Positions 1 through 12,330 are shown, counted from the stretch's first letter. The stretch: 64,000 nucleotides of DNA from Zygnema cylindricum (GCA_037447655.1 JBBHKE010001215.1:97821-161820), one strand, 5' to 3'. Notes: generated from the sequence alone by a model not told the origin. Made by a program: numbers and translations.

Positions 1-240
1 CTTGTTTTGTTAATTCTGTTGAATTCTGTGTCTATCCAAAGTACGCTGTTTTTAGGGTAGTCTGTGGTACTTCCGAGGGTGAATCCATGGCTAGAAATGG
101 CTATGGACAACAGCTCATATCTCCAGTCTTTAGAGATTGCGACAAGTGTGGGGATTTGGAGAGTGGGGCAAAAGACAAGCTGCCCTAGCTATGTTCCTTT
201 TCTTTTCTTTTTATTTTATCTAAGATATACCTTTTAAAAT
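1..240 (-). mobile_element. Fragment of a D-type copia LTR
   Basis: By eye this resembles the U3 start of the D-type LTR seen complete at 22218-23321. The shared pieces are the 'gcgacaagtgtggg' and 'caagctgccctagc' stretches followed by a T-rich tract. It stands where the 3' LTR of the adjacent minus-strand pol remnant should be. The LTR/polypurine junction has been lost, apparently in a small deletion around 205-260. The outer end is beyond the window. Confidence 0.5.
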
Positions 241-249
241 ACATTATTT

Positions 250-1790
250 GAACAGAGGGGACAAGTTTAGTCATCATATATGTTTTTATCTCACTGTTTG
301 TTCTATACTCTGAACTGATTATTTTTTTTTCTAACCTTCTCTCTGTCAAAGCTTAGTTTAATGTTCATGTGTTTGGCTTTAAAATGATGTTTACGATTGG
401 CAGCAATTGCAATGGGTTCCTAATTATCACAAAAAAAAATTTGCACACCACTCTTAGGATGATCTAGTTCACCAAGCAAAGATTTCACCCACATCAACTC
501 TCTTACTGCAGAGTAGGAGGCCATATACTCAACCTCCATGGTGGACAGAGCAATAACCTTTTGCAGTTTGTTGCTGTAGCAGCAAGCCCCATTACCCACA
601 TATAATACATATCCATAAGTACATCTCCTCATCGGAGCATCCCCATAACTGGCATCACTCCAAGTAGTGATGTCAGTATTTTCCCCACCCAAATGCAACC
701 ATAGCTCCCTAGTCCCTATCAGAAATCTAAAGACTCTTAGCTGCCTCCTAATTTTTTTTAGTGGGAGCATATTTTGACTTCTACTCAACACTCCAACAGC
801 AGCAGCAAAATCCGGTTAGGTATAGTTGATAAAATTGATTAGGCTGCCCACTACTTGTGTGTAAGGAACCGTCTGTATGAACTTTTGTTCTTTAGGGCCG
901 AGTTCATCATCTAAGAATATGAAATATTCCACACTCCCCTCACTCTTCTTCTATAACTCCATTAGAGTTGTACAACTATTGGCGTTATCCATCTGGAACT
1001 TTTCCAACATGTTCCCAATGGCTTACTCATGGGTTAATCTAATCATTTTATTTTCTCTGTCTCTCTCTACTTCAATTCCCAAAATATATTTTGCCTCTCC
1101 AATATCTTTCATCTCAAACCTTCCTTTTAGATCCGTTTTCAATTTGTTAATTTTATCCATTGATTTACTTAAAACAAACAAATCATCAACATAAATTGCA
1201 ATATAAATAACACCTTCCTCATCCTCAAATACATAGATTGAGTGATCTAAACTGATTCGGATATATTCTAGACCGGTAAGAAACTCCTCCAGCTTTTTGT
1301 TCCACTGCCGGGGCGTCTGTTTCAAACCATAAAGGGATTAGATCAGCCGACATTGCTTACTCTCTTCTCTTTGTTCCACAAATCTTTCGGGCTCTTGCCT
1401 GAAGATCTCCTATTCTAGTTCTTCATGCAGGAAGAAAGTCTTCATGTCCATCTCGTGCACCTCCATGTCTTCCGTTGCTGCCAGACTGAGAAGTAATTGG
1501 ACGAAGAGAAATCTGACGACTGGGGCAAAAGTTTCCTCGTAGTCAATTCCCTCTTTCGGGGGAAATCCTTTAGCCACTAACCGAGCCTTATTATGGTAGA
1601 TGGTGTTATCCAGGTTTTGTTTTAAGTTTGAACACCCACTAACAACGAATCGGTTTTTGGTTAGGTGGACAATCCACCAGCTCCCAAGCATTCGTTGCCA
1701 TGATTGAGGCCATCTCCTCATTGATGGTTGTTTTCCACCGGTTTCTCTACGTACAGTTCGTTGCCTCTCCATAAGTCTGAGTTTAATCCG
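250..1790 (-). pseudogene. Element 1 (D family): broken copia reverse transcriptase-RNase H
   Basis: The minus strand encodes Ty1/copia Pol pieces. RNase H lies at about 420-791 (TWSDASYGD, LSTMEVEYMAS, FFCDN). Reverse transcriptase lies at about 1023-1325, with the active-site motif IYVDD intact, and at 1410-1772 (ARLVAKGF, FAPVVRF, VHEMDMKTFF). Frame changes and stops separate the pieces, so no polymerase can be made. The RNase H matches the remnant at 23551-23829 closely, which assigns it to the same family. It is the oldest member of the left-hand nest, because element 2 is inserted in its integrase. Confidence 0.85.
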
Positions 1791-2609
1791 GATGAGATAG
1801 TTTAGTTACCTTGTTATTAACTTATTTCTCTTCCAGCCTTTTACTACTTCTCCTTCCTCCCTCAAAGAATTCTGCCGGAATACATGGATCCCGTGGGTTA
1901 TTTTGAACAATCTTGGCTTCTCCCCTGTCCCTTGGTTCTGGGTCTATTTCCACCATGTCTTCCGCTTCGGGTATAGTTGTCATTGATGTTTCCTCGGCCG
2001 AGTCCTTCTAGGTCTGATTTGTGCCTGCAAGGATATCATCTATTTTGAAACATGGATAGTTAGGAAGCTCAAAGTCATCAGAATTTTCTAATTCAAATCT
2101 CATTTTCACTAACTTTGTATACTTTAGCGACCCTTATATTTTCCTTCATCTATAACTACTAAATGCTTTACTGGAATTATATCTTCTTTTTTGAGATCAT
2201 AAACTCTTTATCCTTTTACATCCTCATGATATCCTAGCAAGTATCCCGGTTTTCTTTTAGGATCTAATTTCCAATTTGACCAATCTGTATCTAGACTGCA
2301 CACTTGGCTACCTAAAACTTTTAGGTGAGATATATCTAGTTTTGGCCTGTGTATCTCTCATAACGTGTTTGGCCTTTTTTTGTCGAAGTAAGAACTCTAT
2401 TTTTGAGGTAATTTGCAGAGTTCATTACTTCGGCCCAAAAACTTTTTCCTATCTTATTATCCAACAACATAATTCTGGAGCTACTACTTAGTGTCTTGTT
2501 TAACCTTTCGGCAACACCATTTTGTTTCGGATTTTTTGGAACTATCTTTTGGTGTTATACTCCATCTTCCCTAAAAAAATCCTCAAACTGGTTGGAGGTA
2601 TACTCACTA
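1791..2609 (-). pseudogene. Element 1: linker and integrase C-terminal remnant
   Basis: This is the degenerate region between reverse transcriptase and integrase. Recognisable integrase-derived text appears on the minus strand near 2240-2290 (the 'GYHED' and 'KRKPGY' region) and at 2555-2609 (NGSEYTSNQFEDFF, equivalent to the NGGEY...DF motif). The integrase stops at 2614/2615, where the 3' LTR of element 2 begins with CCATT next to it. The N-terminal half of this integrase was not found elsewhere in the window. Confidence 0.65.
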
Positions 2610-2614
2610 CCATT

Positions 2615-3460
2615 TGTTGTTCTGAGAAAACTGCTGGTAATGAAGGTGAAAAAGAGGCAGCAGTAGTCATTGTAGAACAAATCAATTGAGGAAGCGTCCA
2701 CAAAGACCAATGGCAAACAACAACTTTGACAGATGATAACTTGCAATATAAGGACTCAATAGTCCTAAAAATATAACACAGTGTAGATAACATATAGTGG
2801 AACATACACACAAAATTTCACTTTATTATGCTAACAAATCTCTGAGATTTATTAGAGATAAAAAACATAAAAACTGCAGTTTACAGTTTTTCCATATCAT
2901 TGTTCCTAATTCATAATAATCACTAAGTCCCACTTTTATACATTGAAACTACACGAACCTGCACGGAGGCATTCCATCCGTACATCTACCAACTTAACTC
3001 AAAAATACTGTGAGCATACCCGTATACATTAGGTATGTCATAAAAAACATATTCTACATTAATCAACTAATTCGCTACAAAAAATATTTTGTAGCACCAA
3101 ATATTTACAACGACATTCAGATACGGAAAATTTATCATGATCTAGTCACGCCTCGTCAGTATATGTTGGCGGCGGCTACTAGCCGTCCAATTAGAAGATT
3201 TGGCACCGTAGATGCTGCTTCAAGAAATCCCGTGGTCTTGCTGAAATTTCGATACGTCCACGGAGGACATACTCACGCATCTCTCCCAAATAACAACGCG
3301 TGTCTCAAGTGTGACCAAACCGTGAACTCCCAACTTCACTGTCACACTAATTCAGGTAAGTGCTGAACCAGACTCAGCCAAAAATTATCTTAAGTCCTGA
3401 ACATCTCACTCTCTCTCACAGCTGAGGCATAAAGAAGACTAAAGCTTTCCAAAAACAACA
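2615..3460 (-). mobile_element. 3' LTR of element 2 (A type)
   Basis: This is an 846-bp LTR with TGTTG at its start (3460) and CAACA at its end (2615). Upstream on the minus strand is a polypurine tract (CTTTAGGGGAG). A TATA-like core followed by GGACTTAG lies at 2923-2940. An ATG at 2670 opens a frame that runs without a stop to the LTR end, which is the LTR-encoded start of Gag in this family. The flank at 2610-2614 is CCATT, and the matching copy at the 5' end was not found. Confidence 0.85.
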
Positions 3461-5060
3461 CTCCCCTAAAGCTTTAGACTCTGCTAGCCACTCAACCCAC
3501 ATGCCTTCCTACAAAACTTCAATTTGGGTGTAGGCAAGGGTTTCGTCATCATATCACCCACCATTTGCTTATGTGGTAAATAGCTTAACTTTAGGACTTT
3601 TCCCATCACCTTTTCTCTTACAAAATGCAGCTTGATATTAATATGCTTACTTTTAAAGTGATGACTGGGATTAGATGCAATAGCTATTCTTGCCTCATTG
3701 TCACACCAAACTATCTGCGGTCCAGATTGAATAAATAAGAGTTATTGGAGAAGAGATTTTACCTAAAGTAACTCTTTGACTGTTGAGCTTGCAGCCATGT
3801 ACTCAGCCTCCATGGTAGACTAAGCTGTCACCTTTTGAAGTTTGCTGCTCCAGCAACAAGTTCCTCTTCCAACCTTCAAACTATACCCGGTGGTGGAGCG
3901 TCGGCTGGGCATATCTCCATAGCTTGCATCGCTCCACGTATGAATTTTGACTTCCTCTCCACCGTGAGCAAGTCTAAGATTCGAGTTCCTGCATGATAAC
4001 GAAGAACTCTCTTTGCTGCCTTATAATACGACTTCTTCAGATTTTGCAGGCTTCAGCTCAAAGATCCAACCGTTGCTGCGATGTCCGGACGAGTATAGTT
4101 CATGAAATAAATAAGGCTTCGAACAATCTGCCTGTAACGGATGGAGGAAATAGAATCTGCCTCCCCTAAATCTAAGAAATCATCAACCAAAACACCACCA
4201 TTCGTATTCGTACCCTCATACTTTTGCCTGAATTCCATAGGGGTGGCACTCCCCTTTGCTTCTAACATGGCAAACTTTTCTAGCATGTTCCCGATTGCTT
4301 CTTTCTAGTTAAATAAATAATATTTTGTTTCTTGTCTCTTTCATCCTGAATTCCTAGAATTTACTTAGCCTCACCCAAGTCTTTTATTTCAAACCAGGAA
4401 TTCAGAGCTGTATATATTTTATTAATCTCATTGATAGATTTACTGATCAACAACAAATCATTTACATACACTACCACATAAATCACTCCATCCTCACCTG
4501 GCATTACATATACTGAGTGATCTGAACTGACCGTGGTAACGCCAAAATTAGTTAAAAACTCATCTAATTTCAAGTTCCATTGTCTTGGAGCCTGTTTCAG
4601 ACCATACAGAGACTTTAACAGTTTACAGACCATATTTTCTTTCCCTTTTTCTGCATACATATCTGGGTGCCTCATATAAATTACTTCCTCCAAATCACCA
4701 TGCAAAAAAGTCGTCTTAACGTCCATCTGATGCAATTCCATATCCTCTATTGCAGCAAGAGACAACAAAACTCTAACAGTAGGAAAGCAAACCAAAGGAG
4801 AGAAGGTCTTTTCATAATCAATTCCCTCCTTTAAGCTTAATCCCTTAGCGACAAACCTAGCTTTATATCTTTCAATTGTATTATCAAGATTCAATTATAA
4901 TTTGAAGACCCACTTACAACCGATAGCTTTCCGGTTTGGTGGGAGCTCCACAAGTTCCTAAGTTTGGGCTTCCATAATTGACCTTATCTCGTCATTTACA
5001 GCCAAGATCCAATGATCCTTTTAAGGAATGGAAAAAGCTTCCTGAATAGTAAGCAGCTCC
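3461..5060 (-). pseudogene. Element 2: RNase H and reverse transcriptase remnant
   Basis: The polypurine tract follows the LTR directly. Broken RNase H occupies about 3480-4286 (recognisable 'MEAEYMA' region near 3800; MNYTRPDIAA at 4090). Reverse transcriptase occupies 4361-4894 (RYKARFVAKG, GIDYEKTFSPLV, LHQMDVKTTFLHGDLEEVIY, LKQAPRQWN). The catalytic motif reads YVND instead of YVDD, so the enzyme would be inactive even without the stops. The LHQMD and LYGLKQAP motifs place it in the same broad lineage as elements 3, B and C. Confidence 0.85.
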
Positions 5061-6488
5061 CCTGTGCTTGCACAAAAAGCACTCTCCACTCGGTCGCCTC
5101 AAAGGCGGCTACTTTGCCTTGTTCCCCTCAGAAATTTTGACGCGGGAACTGTTGGTTCCCTAGACTGTCGCACAGGGCATGGATTTGGAGCTTGATCAAG
5201 AGAAAAAGCACCTCCGGAAAGAGGAGCTGACGGCCTAGAGGCATTCGGAAGAGAGGTAGAGGAAGTAGAAGAAGATGGCGTAAAAGGTACCTGCTCAAGA
5301 ATGATATACAGTTGTATTTTCTCATTCTTTTCAGCTGCATCCATACTAAAAACATCGACAGAATGACTCTTTTCTTTAATTTGAATATTCCTGGCTGTCT
5401 GAAGGCATCCTCTTTGAGGATCATACACTCTAAAGCGTGCAGATTCATCATCATAGCCTAAGAAAACACCAGGTACATATTTTGGACTAAGCTTCCAATT
5501 AGGAAGATTATCCAAGATAAAGCATTTGCTACCAAAGACTCAAAAATGACCAACATTTGGTTTTCTGCCTGTCCATACTTCATCAGGTGGTTTACCTTTA
5601 CCAGCTCAGGTTTCCACTCTATTTCGGATGTAGGAAGCACAATGAAAAGCTTCCCCCCCAAAACTTTGGATCCACACCTTTATCGGCCATCATAGAGGGA
5701 GCACATTCAGTCAAAGTCCAATTAAGTCTCTCAGCCACACCATTTTGTTCTGCTGTGTAGGTAGAATTAAATTCACGAAAGATGCCATTTTCTTTCAAAA
5801 AATCAGCAAAGTCATAGGATACATACTCTCCACCATTATCCTTCCGCAAAGCAAGTTTAGATTTGTCGTGAAGTTTCTCAACCCAAATTTTGTAGTGTTT
5901 AAAGTGAGTGAAGACTTTGCTCTTATCCTTCATAAAGTATAGGCGCCTATACCGAGAGTAGTCGTCTATGAAGGTGACAAAATAGCGGTTGCCACCAAAA
6001 GATGGATTTTTGGAAGGGCCGAAGACTTTGGAGTGAATAATACAAAGGGGATTTGTGGCTCAATGATCTGAAACTTGTGGGAGGGGAAGCTTTTGAAGCT
6101 TTCCGAAAGCACAACCATCACAAACAAGCGACTCTTTTTGACCGAGCTTAACTCCCTCTATCATTTCATTCTTTATCATCTTAGTAAGTCTCTCATGATG
6201 CACATGACCAAGTCTTTTATGCCACAAAACATTATCACATAGGACACTAGAGTAAGTAAAATCAATTTTATTAGCCAGGTCCATGCGATATAAAAAGTTT
6301 GGGTCTCTAGTTCCTACTAGAGCTACTCTACCATCATTGCTCACTATTTTCTTGCCATTTTTCTGGAGAACCTCAAAGCCTTTGCTTTCAGCTACAGACG
6401 TAGAAAACATATATTTCTTAAATTTTGGAACATACAAGACATCATACAAATTTCTCTTAACAACCTTTCCATCTATCACACAATCCAC
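5061..6488 (-). pseudogene. Element 2: integrase and linker
   Basis: Integrase pieces on the minus strand are as follows. The GAG-pre-integrase/zinc region is at 6060-6488 (LWHKRLGHVHHERL, then VCDGCAFGKL: an HHCC finger). The catalytic core is at 5619-5933 (RKDNGGEYVSYDF, TYTAEQNGVAERLNWTLTE). The C-terminal part is at 5099-5515 (PNWKLSPKYVPGVFLGYDDES), followed by a Ser/Pro-rich linker. Frameshifts near 5620 and 5515, and a stop before 6060, disable it. Confidence 0.85.
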
Positions 6489-6490
6489 AT

Positions 6491-7411
6491 CTATATTTCT
6501 TTTGGCATTTGATTCTTTGTGCTAGTGTCAAAACCCTTATCATCTAACATAGAAGTAGAGATGAGGTTTTTTTTTAACTCTGGAATAAAGAACAAATCTG
6601 AGAATGTAACAATGGATGTCTTTCCTTCCACTAACACTTTAAGATCTACCAATCGTACAAAAGTAGTACTGACTATCCTCCCATCCCCGTATTCTATCTC
6701 TACTGTGGGAATCTTTCTCATTTTTTTGAACATGTGTTTGTCCTTACACATGTGCACGAAGGCACCTGAGTCTACAATCCAAATTGTTTCACCTTACAAT
6801 CCACTGAAGGCACATTTCTGCTTACGTGGAATTTCGGCCTCGGTTTTTGCCTCCAACTCCTCTTCCAACAAGAGCTCATCGTCCTCATCCTCGGATTCCC
6901 CCTCAAGTACCTGCCTCACAATGGCTTTTTTCTGTCCTCTTGGAGATCCAATGATCTGTCCCTCCTTTGACCAAAGTTCCGTTAGCTTAGAGCACTCAGC
7001 CATATAGTGCCGTGGTTTCTTACAGAAATGAAACATAGTTCCGTGGTTTCTTACAGAAATGACACAGCCCATTGGGAGCCCTCGGTCCCGACTGATCGAA
7101 CTGATTTTTCTATCCTCCTTCTCTATAGTTTCCAACCTGCTTTCTATGATCCTTGTTCCTCCAATAGACCCCGGCTGCCAAAGCTTATCCACTCTTTCCT
7201 CCCCTTCGGTTCTTTATCGTATTCTCTCGAACGAAAATCATCCCTACCTCAGTTTTCCAAATCCACCTAGAGTTTGGCAAACGGTTGACTATGTTCTCGT
7301 ACTCATCGAGTAACTACATGAGCAAGCTCTTAACCTTTTCCTTTCAGTTTCTACTTTTCTAGCACTCTCTAGCTTTATAAAAAGTGTTGCGAGCTCATTA
7401 CAAAAATCCAA
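6491..7411 (-). pseudogene. Element 2: gag (zinc knuckle) and protease from a different copia lineage
   Basis: The protease carries IVDSGAFVHMC at its active site (6491-6790). Gag ends with a zinc knuckle, CHFCKKPRHYMAEC (about 6990-7090, partly duplicated), followed by an acidic stretch (6794-6930). Upstream, 7285-7411 reads MLDFCNELATLF, a UBN2-type gag motif. The protease text (VLVEGKTSIVTFSDLFFIPELKKNLIS) is unlike that of elements B, C and 3. At about 6490-6510 it passes abruptly into the B-like 'DVDCVIDGKVVKRNLYDVLYV'. The element looks mosaic. Gag is cut at 7416/7417 by element 3. Confidence 0.7.
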
Positions 7412-7416
7412 CATCT

Positions 7417-8258
7417 TGTTGTTCTGAGACAACAGCTGGTACTGAAGATGAAGACGAGGCAGCAGTACTCATCTGTGAATACAAATCATCTTAAGCTTTC
7501 ACAAAAAACTTGTTCAAAAAAATACGGTTTTGATAAAACACAAAATTAAACACAAGAGCAGACTAGCTCTAAAATTCTACATCAGTGTAGACAATATCAG
7601 GAGGAACACATACACAAAATTGCAAGCAATTCAAATACTCGGAGTTATTCACAGTCAAAGTTACTAAAATCTTCATAAAGAATTGTAGTATAAAATTTTT
7701 CTAAATGCAAAATTGGTTAAATCCTACATATAAACCACTACACTGTTGAATGTACGGAGGTATACCAGCCGTACGTCTAACAATATGACACGTCTAATAC
7801 ACTGTGTATACCTGATTATACAAAGTTTTTCATAAACAGTTTAATCAACGCTAATTAACTAATTACTAGAAGACAAGCATTTGTTCTATGAAATATTTAC
7901 ATCGACACAAAATTCAAGATGCTACGTCATAATATCACAATTATAATATTACGTTTAGTCAGCATTTGTCGACGTCCTCTGTTCGCCGTCCATATCTCAG
8001 ATTCGTCACCGTAGATGTGCCTTTAAATTTCACTGTGGTCCCAAAGTGTTTGCGCGATCCACAAACCAATATTCCGGAGCCTATGCTCCACACTGACGAC
8101 GCGTGTTGTGGGAGTGTATGTTATGGTGTACTCCCAATGTTACTGTCAGATTAAATCTGGTTCATACTAAACCGGACTTCCCAAATTATTCTAAGTCCTA
8201 GAACTCTCTCTCTCTCACAACCAAAGTATAGAGAGGACTAAAGCTTTCCAAAACAACA
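7417..8258 (-). mobile_element. 3' LTR of element 3 (A type)
   Basis: This is an 842-bp LTR running from TGTTG (8258) to CAACA (7417), preceded on the minus strand by a polypurine tract (ATCTTTAGGGGAG). The outer flank at 7412-7416 is CATCT. The same five bases follow the far end of the element at 20783-20787, so both ends are fixed by a target-site duplication. An ATG at 7472 opens 18 codons to the LTR end. Confidence 0.92.
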
Positions 8259-9648
8259 CTCCCCTAAAGATGTAGACTTTACTAGCCACTTAAACCACAT
8301 GCCTCACTGCAGAATTGTAATTAAATTGCAGGCAGGGGTATTGTTATGATATCATTAACCATTTGCAGGGGTATTGTTATCATATCATTAACCATTTGCT
8401 TATTTGGTAAGTAACTGAGTTTCAAAACTTTCCCTATTAGTTTTTCTCTCAAAAATTGCAATTTGATATCAATATGATTTCTCTTAAAGTGATGATTGGG
8501 ATTTGATGCAATAGCAAGAGCTGCTTGATTATCACACCACACTATTTGAGGACCACATTGCATGAATTGAAGCTCCTAAAGGCGGGACTTTACCTAAAGC
8601 AACTCCTTAACAGTAAAGTTGGCTGCTATATACTCAGCTTTCATCGTGGACTGAGCTGTCACCTTTTGAAGTTTGGTGCTCTTGCAGCAAGTCCCATCTC
8701 CAAGCTTGAGAATGTAATTTGTCGTGGAGCGTCGGCTAAGCATATCTCTATAGCTTGCATCACTCCAAGTTTGAAGTTTTACCTCATCTCCACCGAGAGA
8801 TAGACGAAGGTTTGGAGTTCCTGCAAGATAACGAATAACTCGCTTTGTTCCTTTATAATATGACTTCTTCGGATTCAGCAAATCCCGATTGAGAGCGCTA
8901 ATAGCTGCTCCAATGTCAGGCTGAGTACAGTTCAAAAAATATATAGGCCGAGTACAGTTCAAAAAATATATGAGGCTTCTAACAATTTGCTTGTAAGGAA
9001 TGGAAGACAGAATCAACGTCCTCCGAATCCAATTTATCATTCAGCAAAACACCTCCATGTGTATCCTTCCCTTCTACTTTGTGCCTAAAATCCATAGGAG
9101 TGGCACATACCTTTGCTTCTAACATTCCAAACTTCTCCAACATATTTGAAATAGCCTCTCTCTAAGCTAGAAAAATCTTTCTCTATCTTCTATCTCTTTT
9201 TACGTGAATGCCAAAGATATACTTGGCTTCACCTAAGTCTTTCATTTCAAACCGAGAATAGAGAGCTAGGTTTATCTCTTTGATTTCCTCAAGAGACTTA
9301 ATAATCAAAAGCAAATCATCTACATAAACAGCAATGTAGATAGCTCTATCATTTCCTTCCATAGTATAAACTGAATGATCTAAACTAATTTTGGTAAAAC
9401 CAAGATTAGTTAGAAATTCATCTAGTTTAAGGTTCCATTTCCGAGGCGCCTGCTTGAAACCATACAAGGACTTCAACATTTTACTGACCAATTTTTTTTT
9501 TCCTTTCTCTAGATACCCTTGTTTTATATAAATAACTTCCTCTAAGTCCCTATGCAAGAAAGTGGTTTTAACATCGATATGATGAAGCTCCATATCCTCA
9601 ATAGCGGCTAAAGATAACAAAATCCTAACAATAGGAAAGCGAACTACT
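8259..9648 (-). pseudogene. Element 3: RNase H and C-terminal reverse transcriptase
   Basis: Minus-strand RNase H pieces are at 8321-8563 (IVWCDNQAALAIASNPNHHFKRNHIDIKL) and 8594-9040 (TWSDASYRDM, STMKAEYIAA). Small internal duplications are visible at about 8337-8395 and 8925-8970. Reverse transcriptase continues at 9183-9620 with an intact IAVYVDDLLLI motif and LYGFKQAPRKWN. It is interrupted at 9648/9649 by a foreign LTR and resumes at 10720, with the coding text matching across the gap. Confidence 0.88.
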
Positions 9649-10714
9649 TGTAGAAATTAATGGTTCTTTAAGTATTTTCTAGGTCTAAAATGAAATGCGT
9701 AAAAGAAGTCGAGGGAGTCTGCCTTTAACTCCTTTCTTCAACTCCCACACTTGTCGAATTCACTGAAGGTTAAAGAGGGAGCTAGAGCCATGGCTGCCTG
9801 TACTGTCCTTAGAGAGACAAGCAATTGTTGTTGAAAAGAGGTAATTAATATTTCACCTCTCTATTTAAGTTATACTTTAAAGAGAGAGAATGAGGACCAA
9901 AGGCACGCCATGGCAGCCGCCATATTGAGAAAGTGTCAGATTTTGAAGTACAGGATATTTTACCAAAATATTGCCTAAGTCCGGATTTGAACCTTAGTCA
10001 AGGGTTTATTCTGTATTCGTTAGCCTTGTCCACTAAGGCTTTATCGAAACGATACACGTGACGGATTTCAAAGATATATAAACATTAACGAAATAGCTAA
10101 TTAACACCAAACTAACGAATAGGAACAATTCATGCACGTACGCGAATCTGAAACATGTAAAAAATCTTTTGATCGGAAGGCCAACGTTGTAGCCGCCACC
10201 CGGATTGAGCTTTTGGTAGCATTCGGAGATAGCGTCACGTGGTGCCACGTGGCTCTGTATAATTTGATACCGGAGAAGATGGGAGGAGGAACCATGGCTC
10301 ACGATTTGAGAGGTGTTACCTTGTAGACTATGTCGTACAATGGACGTACAATAAGTACATGACCCATTGTACTTTCTTTTACTATATAGTGTTCATATAG
10401 GACTAGGGTTTAGTAGTAGGTAGTCGTGAGTAGGCAGACCAAGACTTAGTGATATTTAGGTACCTCTCTCTAAGAGAGCTTGTAACTATAAAGGTAATCT
10501 TTGACCACCCATAACTTACTACTCAAGGGAGCAAATTCAGATATTTTTTTGCTATCGACTCAAAGGAGTCTTCCCTTCACAGGGGTGAAGGCGGTCGGAG
10601 TTTTGTCTGTTAGGGTGACAGTTATTCTTGCTGAAACACAAAGGGGTCAGGGTTATCCTAGAAGATTTGTGTGAACTGCCTACTTTGACGACCTATGGAG
10701 GTCTCACAGTTGCA
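9649..10714 (+). mobile_element. Solo LTR, hybrid of D- and E-type sequence, inside element 3
   Basis: This is a 1066-bp LTR with TG at its start and TTGCA at its end. It is flanked by CTACT (9644-9648) and CTTCT (10715-10719), a target-site duplication with one change. Deleting it restores the reading of the reverse transcriptase. The first ~178 bp match the D-type LTR (as at 21651). From about 9828 the sequence starts again like the E-type LTR (TGTTGAAAAGAGG, as at 33108 on the minus strand). An ATG at 10695 is open to the LTR end (MEVSQL). Confidence 0.82.
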
Positions 10715-10719
10715 CTTCT

Positions 10720-11240
10720 AGTGAGAATGTCTTTTAATAATCAATACCTTCTTTCTCGTTATATCCCTTAGCAACTAGCCTAGCCTTATATCTTTCAATA
10801 GTATTATCAAGATTCAAATTTACTTTGAACACCCACTTAAAGCTAATCGCTTTCCTATCTGGTGGAAGCTCCACAAGCTCCCATGTTTGGGCCTCCATGA
10901 TAAACTTTATTTCGTCATTAGCAGCAAAAATCGAGTGATCTTTTTGAGGGACACAAAAGGCTTTTTGAATAGTGAGAAGCTCCTCGTGCTTGTAGAAAAA
11001 GCACTCTCTACACGTTCACCTCTCAACGGGCTGATGTGTCTTCTTCCCCCCGGAAAATCTCAAGCGGGAACTATTGGTCCCCTATTGTGCCTTAAAGGAA
11101 GAGGAGGAGGTGGAGGACGACTGGTTGTAGCACAAGGAGAATTTGACTGCCCATAATATTTGGCAATCCTCTAAGAGAGGGAGCAGAAAGAGATGCATTG
11201 TAAGGAATGTGATCAAGTATGAGATAATCCTGCATTTTCT
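10720..11240 (-). pseudogene. Element 3: N-terminal reverse transcriptase and linker
   Basis: Minus-strand text near 10750-10930 corresponds to the start of the copia reverse transcriptase domain: ARLVAKGY, a hydrophobic KWVFKVNL-like stretch, and WELVELPP with stops. Upstream, 10940-11240 is the low-conservation linker towards integrase, with a Ser-rich tract (SSSTSSSSF). No function can be made from it. Confidence 0.75.
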
Positions 11241-12330
11241 AATTTCTTTCTGAAATATCCATACTAAATACATCCACTAATTCACTTTCTTCTTTACTCA
11301 AAATATTTATAGCTATTTCAAGCAAACATTTCTGAGGATTATAAACTCTATATCCTGGAGATTCATCATCATAGCCAATAAATATTCCAGGTACAGATTT
11401 TGGACTAAGCTTCCAGTTAGGAAGATTATCCAAGATAAAACATTTACTATCAAACACTCTGAAATTACTTATATCAGGTTTTCATCCTGTCCACATTTCA
11501 TAAAGAGTTTTATCTGTGACTACTCTAGTTTCTATCCTGTTTTTGATGTAGGAAGCACACTGAAAAGATTTTGCCAAGAATTTTGGATCTACGCCCTTAT
11601 CCATCATCATAGATCTAGCACATTCAGTGAATGTTTAATTAAGCCTTTCAAACACACCATTCTGTTTCGGAATGTATGGAACTCTCAACTCATGAGAGAT
11701 TCAATTTTTTTGTAAGATATTCAGAGAAGGCATGAGATACATACTCGCCTTCGTTGTTAGACCAAAAAGTAAGGATTGATTTGTTGTGAAGTGTCTCTGC
11801 CCAAATCCGATAATGCTTGAAATGCGTGAAGACCTCGCTTTTTTTTTCATAAAAAAAACTTAGTTGAAGCGCGAATAGTCATCTGTAAAGGTGACCATAT
11901 ACTTGTTGCCACCGAGAGAGGGAACTTTGGAAGTTCCAAATATGTTTGAGTGGATGATGCCAAGAAGGTCTTTTGCTCTGTGATCTAAAACTTGAGGTAA
12001 GGGAAGTGCGTGAAGTTTCTCGAGAGCAAAACCATCACACACACGAGATACTTTTTGACCAAGCTGAAATACTTTTATCATTTTAGTATTAAGCATATTA
12101 TTCAGCCAATCATGATGCAGATACCCGCGTCTTTTGTGCCACAAAATATTTTCAGAAAAGAAACTGGAATACACAAAATAAGCTTTATTAGTCAAAATAA
12201 GCTTTATTAGTCAGGTCCATTTGGTGCAACATGTTTTGGCCTCTAGTTCCTACTAAGGCTACTCTCCCATCCTTGCTCACTACCTTTTTGCCTTTACCTT
12301 GAAGTACATCAAATCCTTTGCTTTCTACAA
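11241..12330 (-). pseudogene. Element 3: integrase
   Basis: Minus-strand integrase pieces: LPNWKLSPKSVPGIFIGYDDESPGYRVYNP (11239-11457); a degenerate catalytic core with multiple stops (11460-11860); and GAG-pre-integrase plus the start of the core at 11860-12195 (ILWHKRRGYLHHDWL, VCDGFALEKL, GNKYMVTFTDDYSRF). The zinc-finger cysteine CDGC has become CDGF. About 18 bp are duplicated at 12178-12212. The gene is inactive. Confidence 0.82.

Noticed and set aside
1023-1194. Plus-strand ORF at 877-1194 as a gene
   Set aside because: It is antisense to recognisable copia reverse transcriptase and has no motif of its own.
10033-10326. Small ORFs inside the hybrid LTR as host genes
   Set aside because: They lie wholly within LTR sequence that recurs at 32527-33108, and the frames are not kept between copies.
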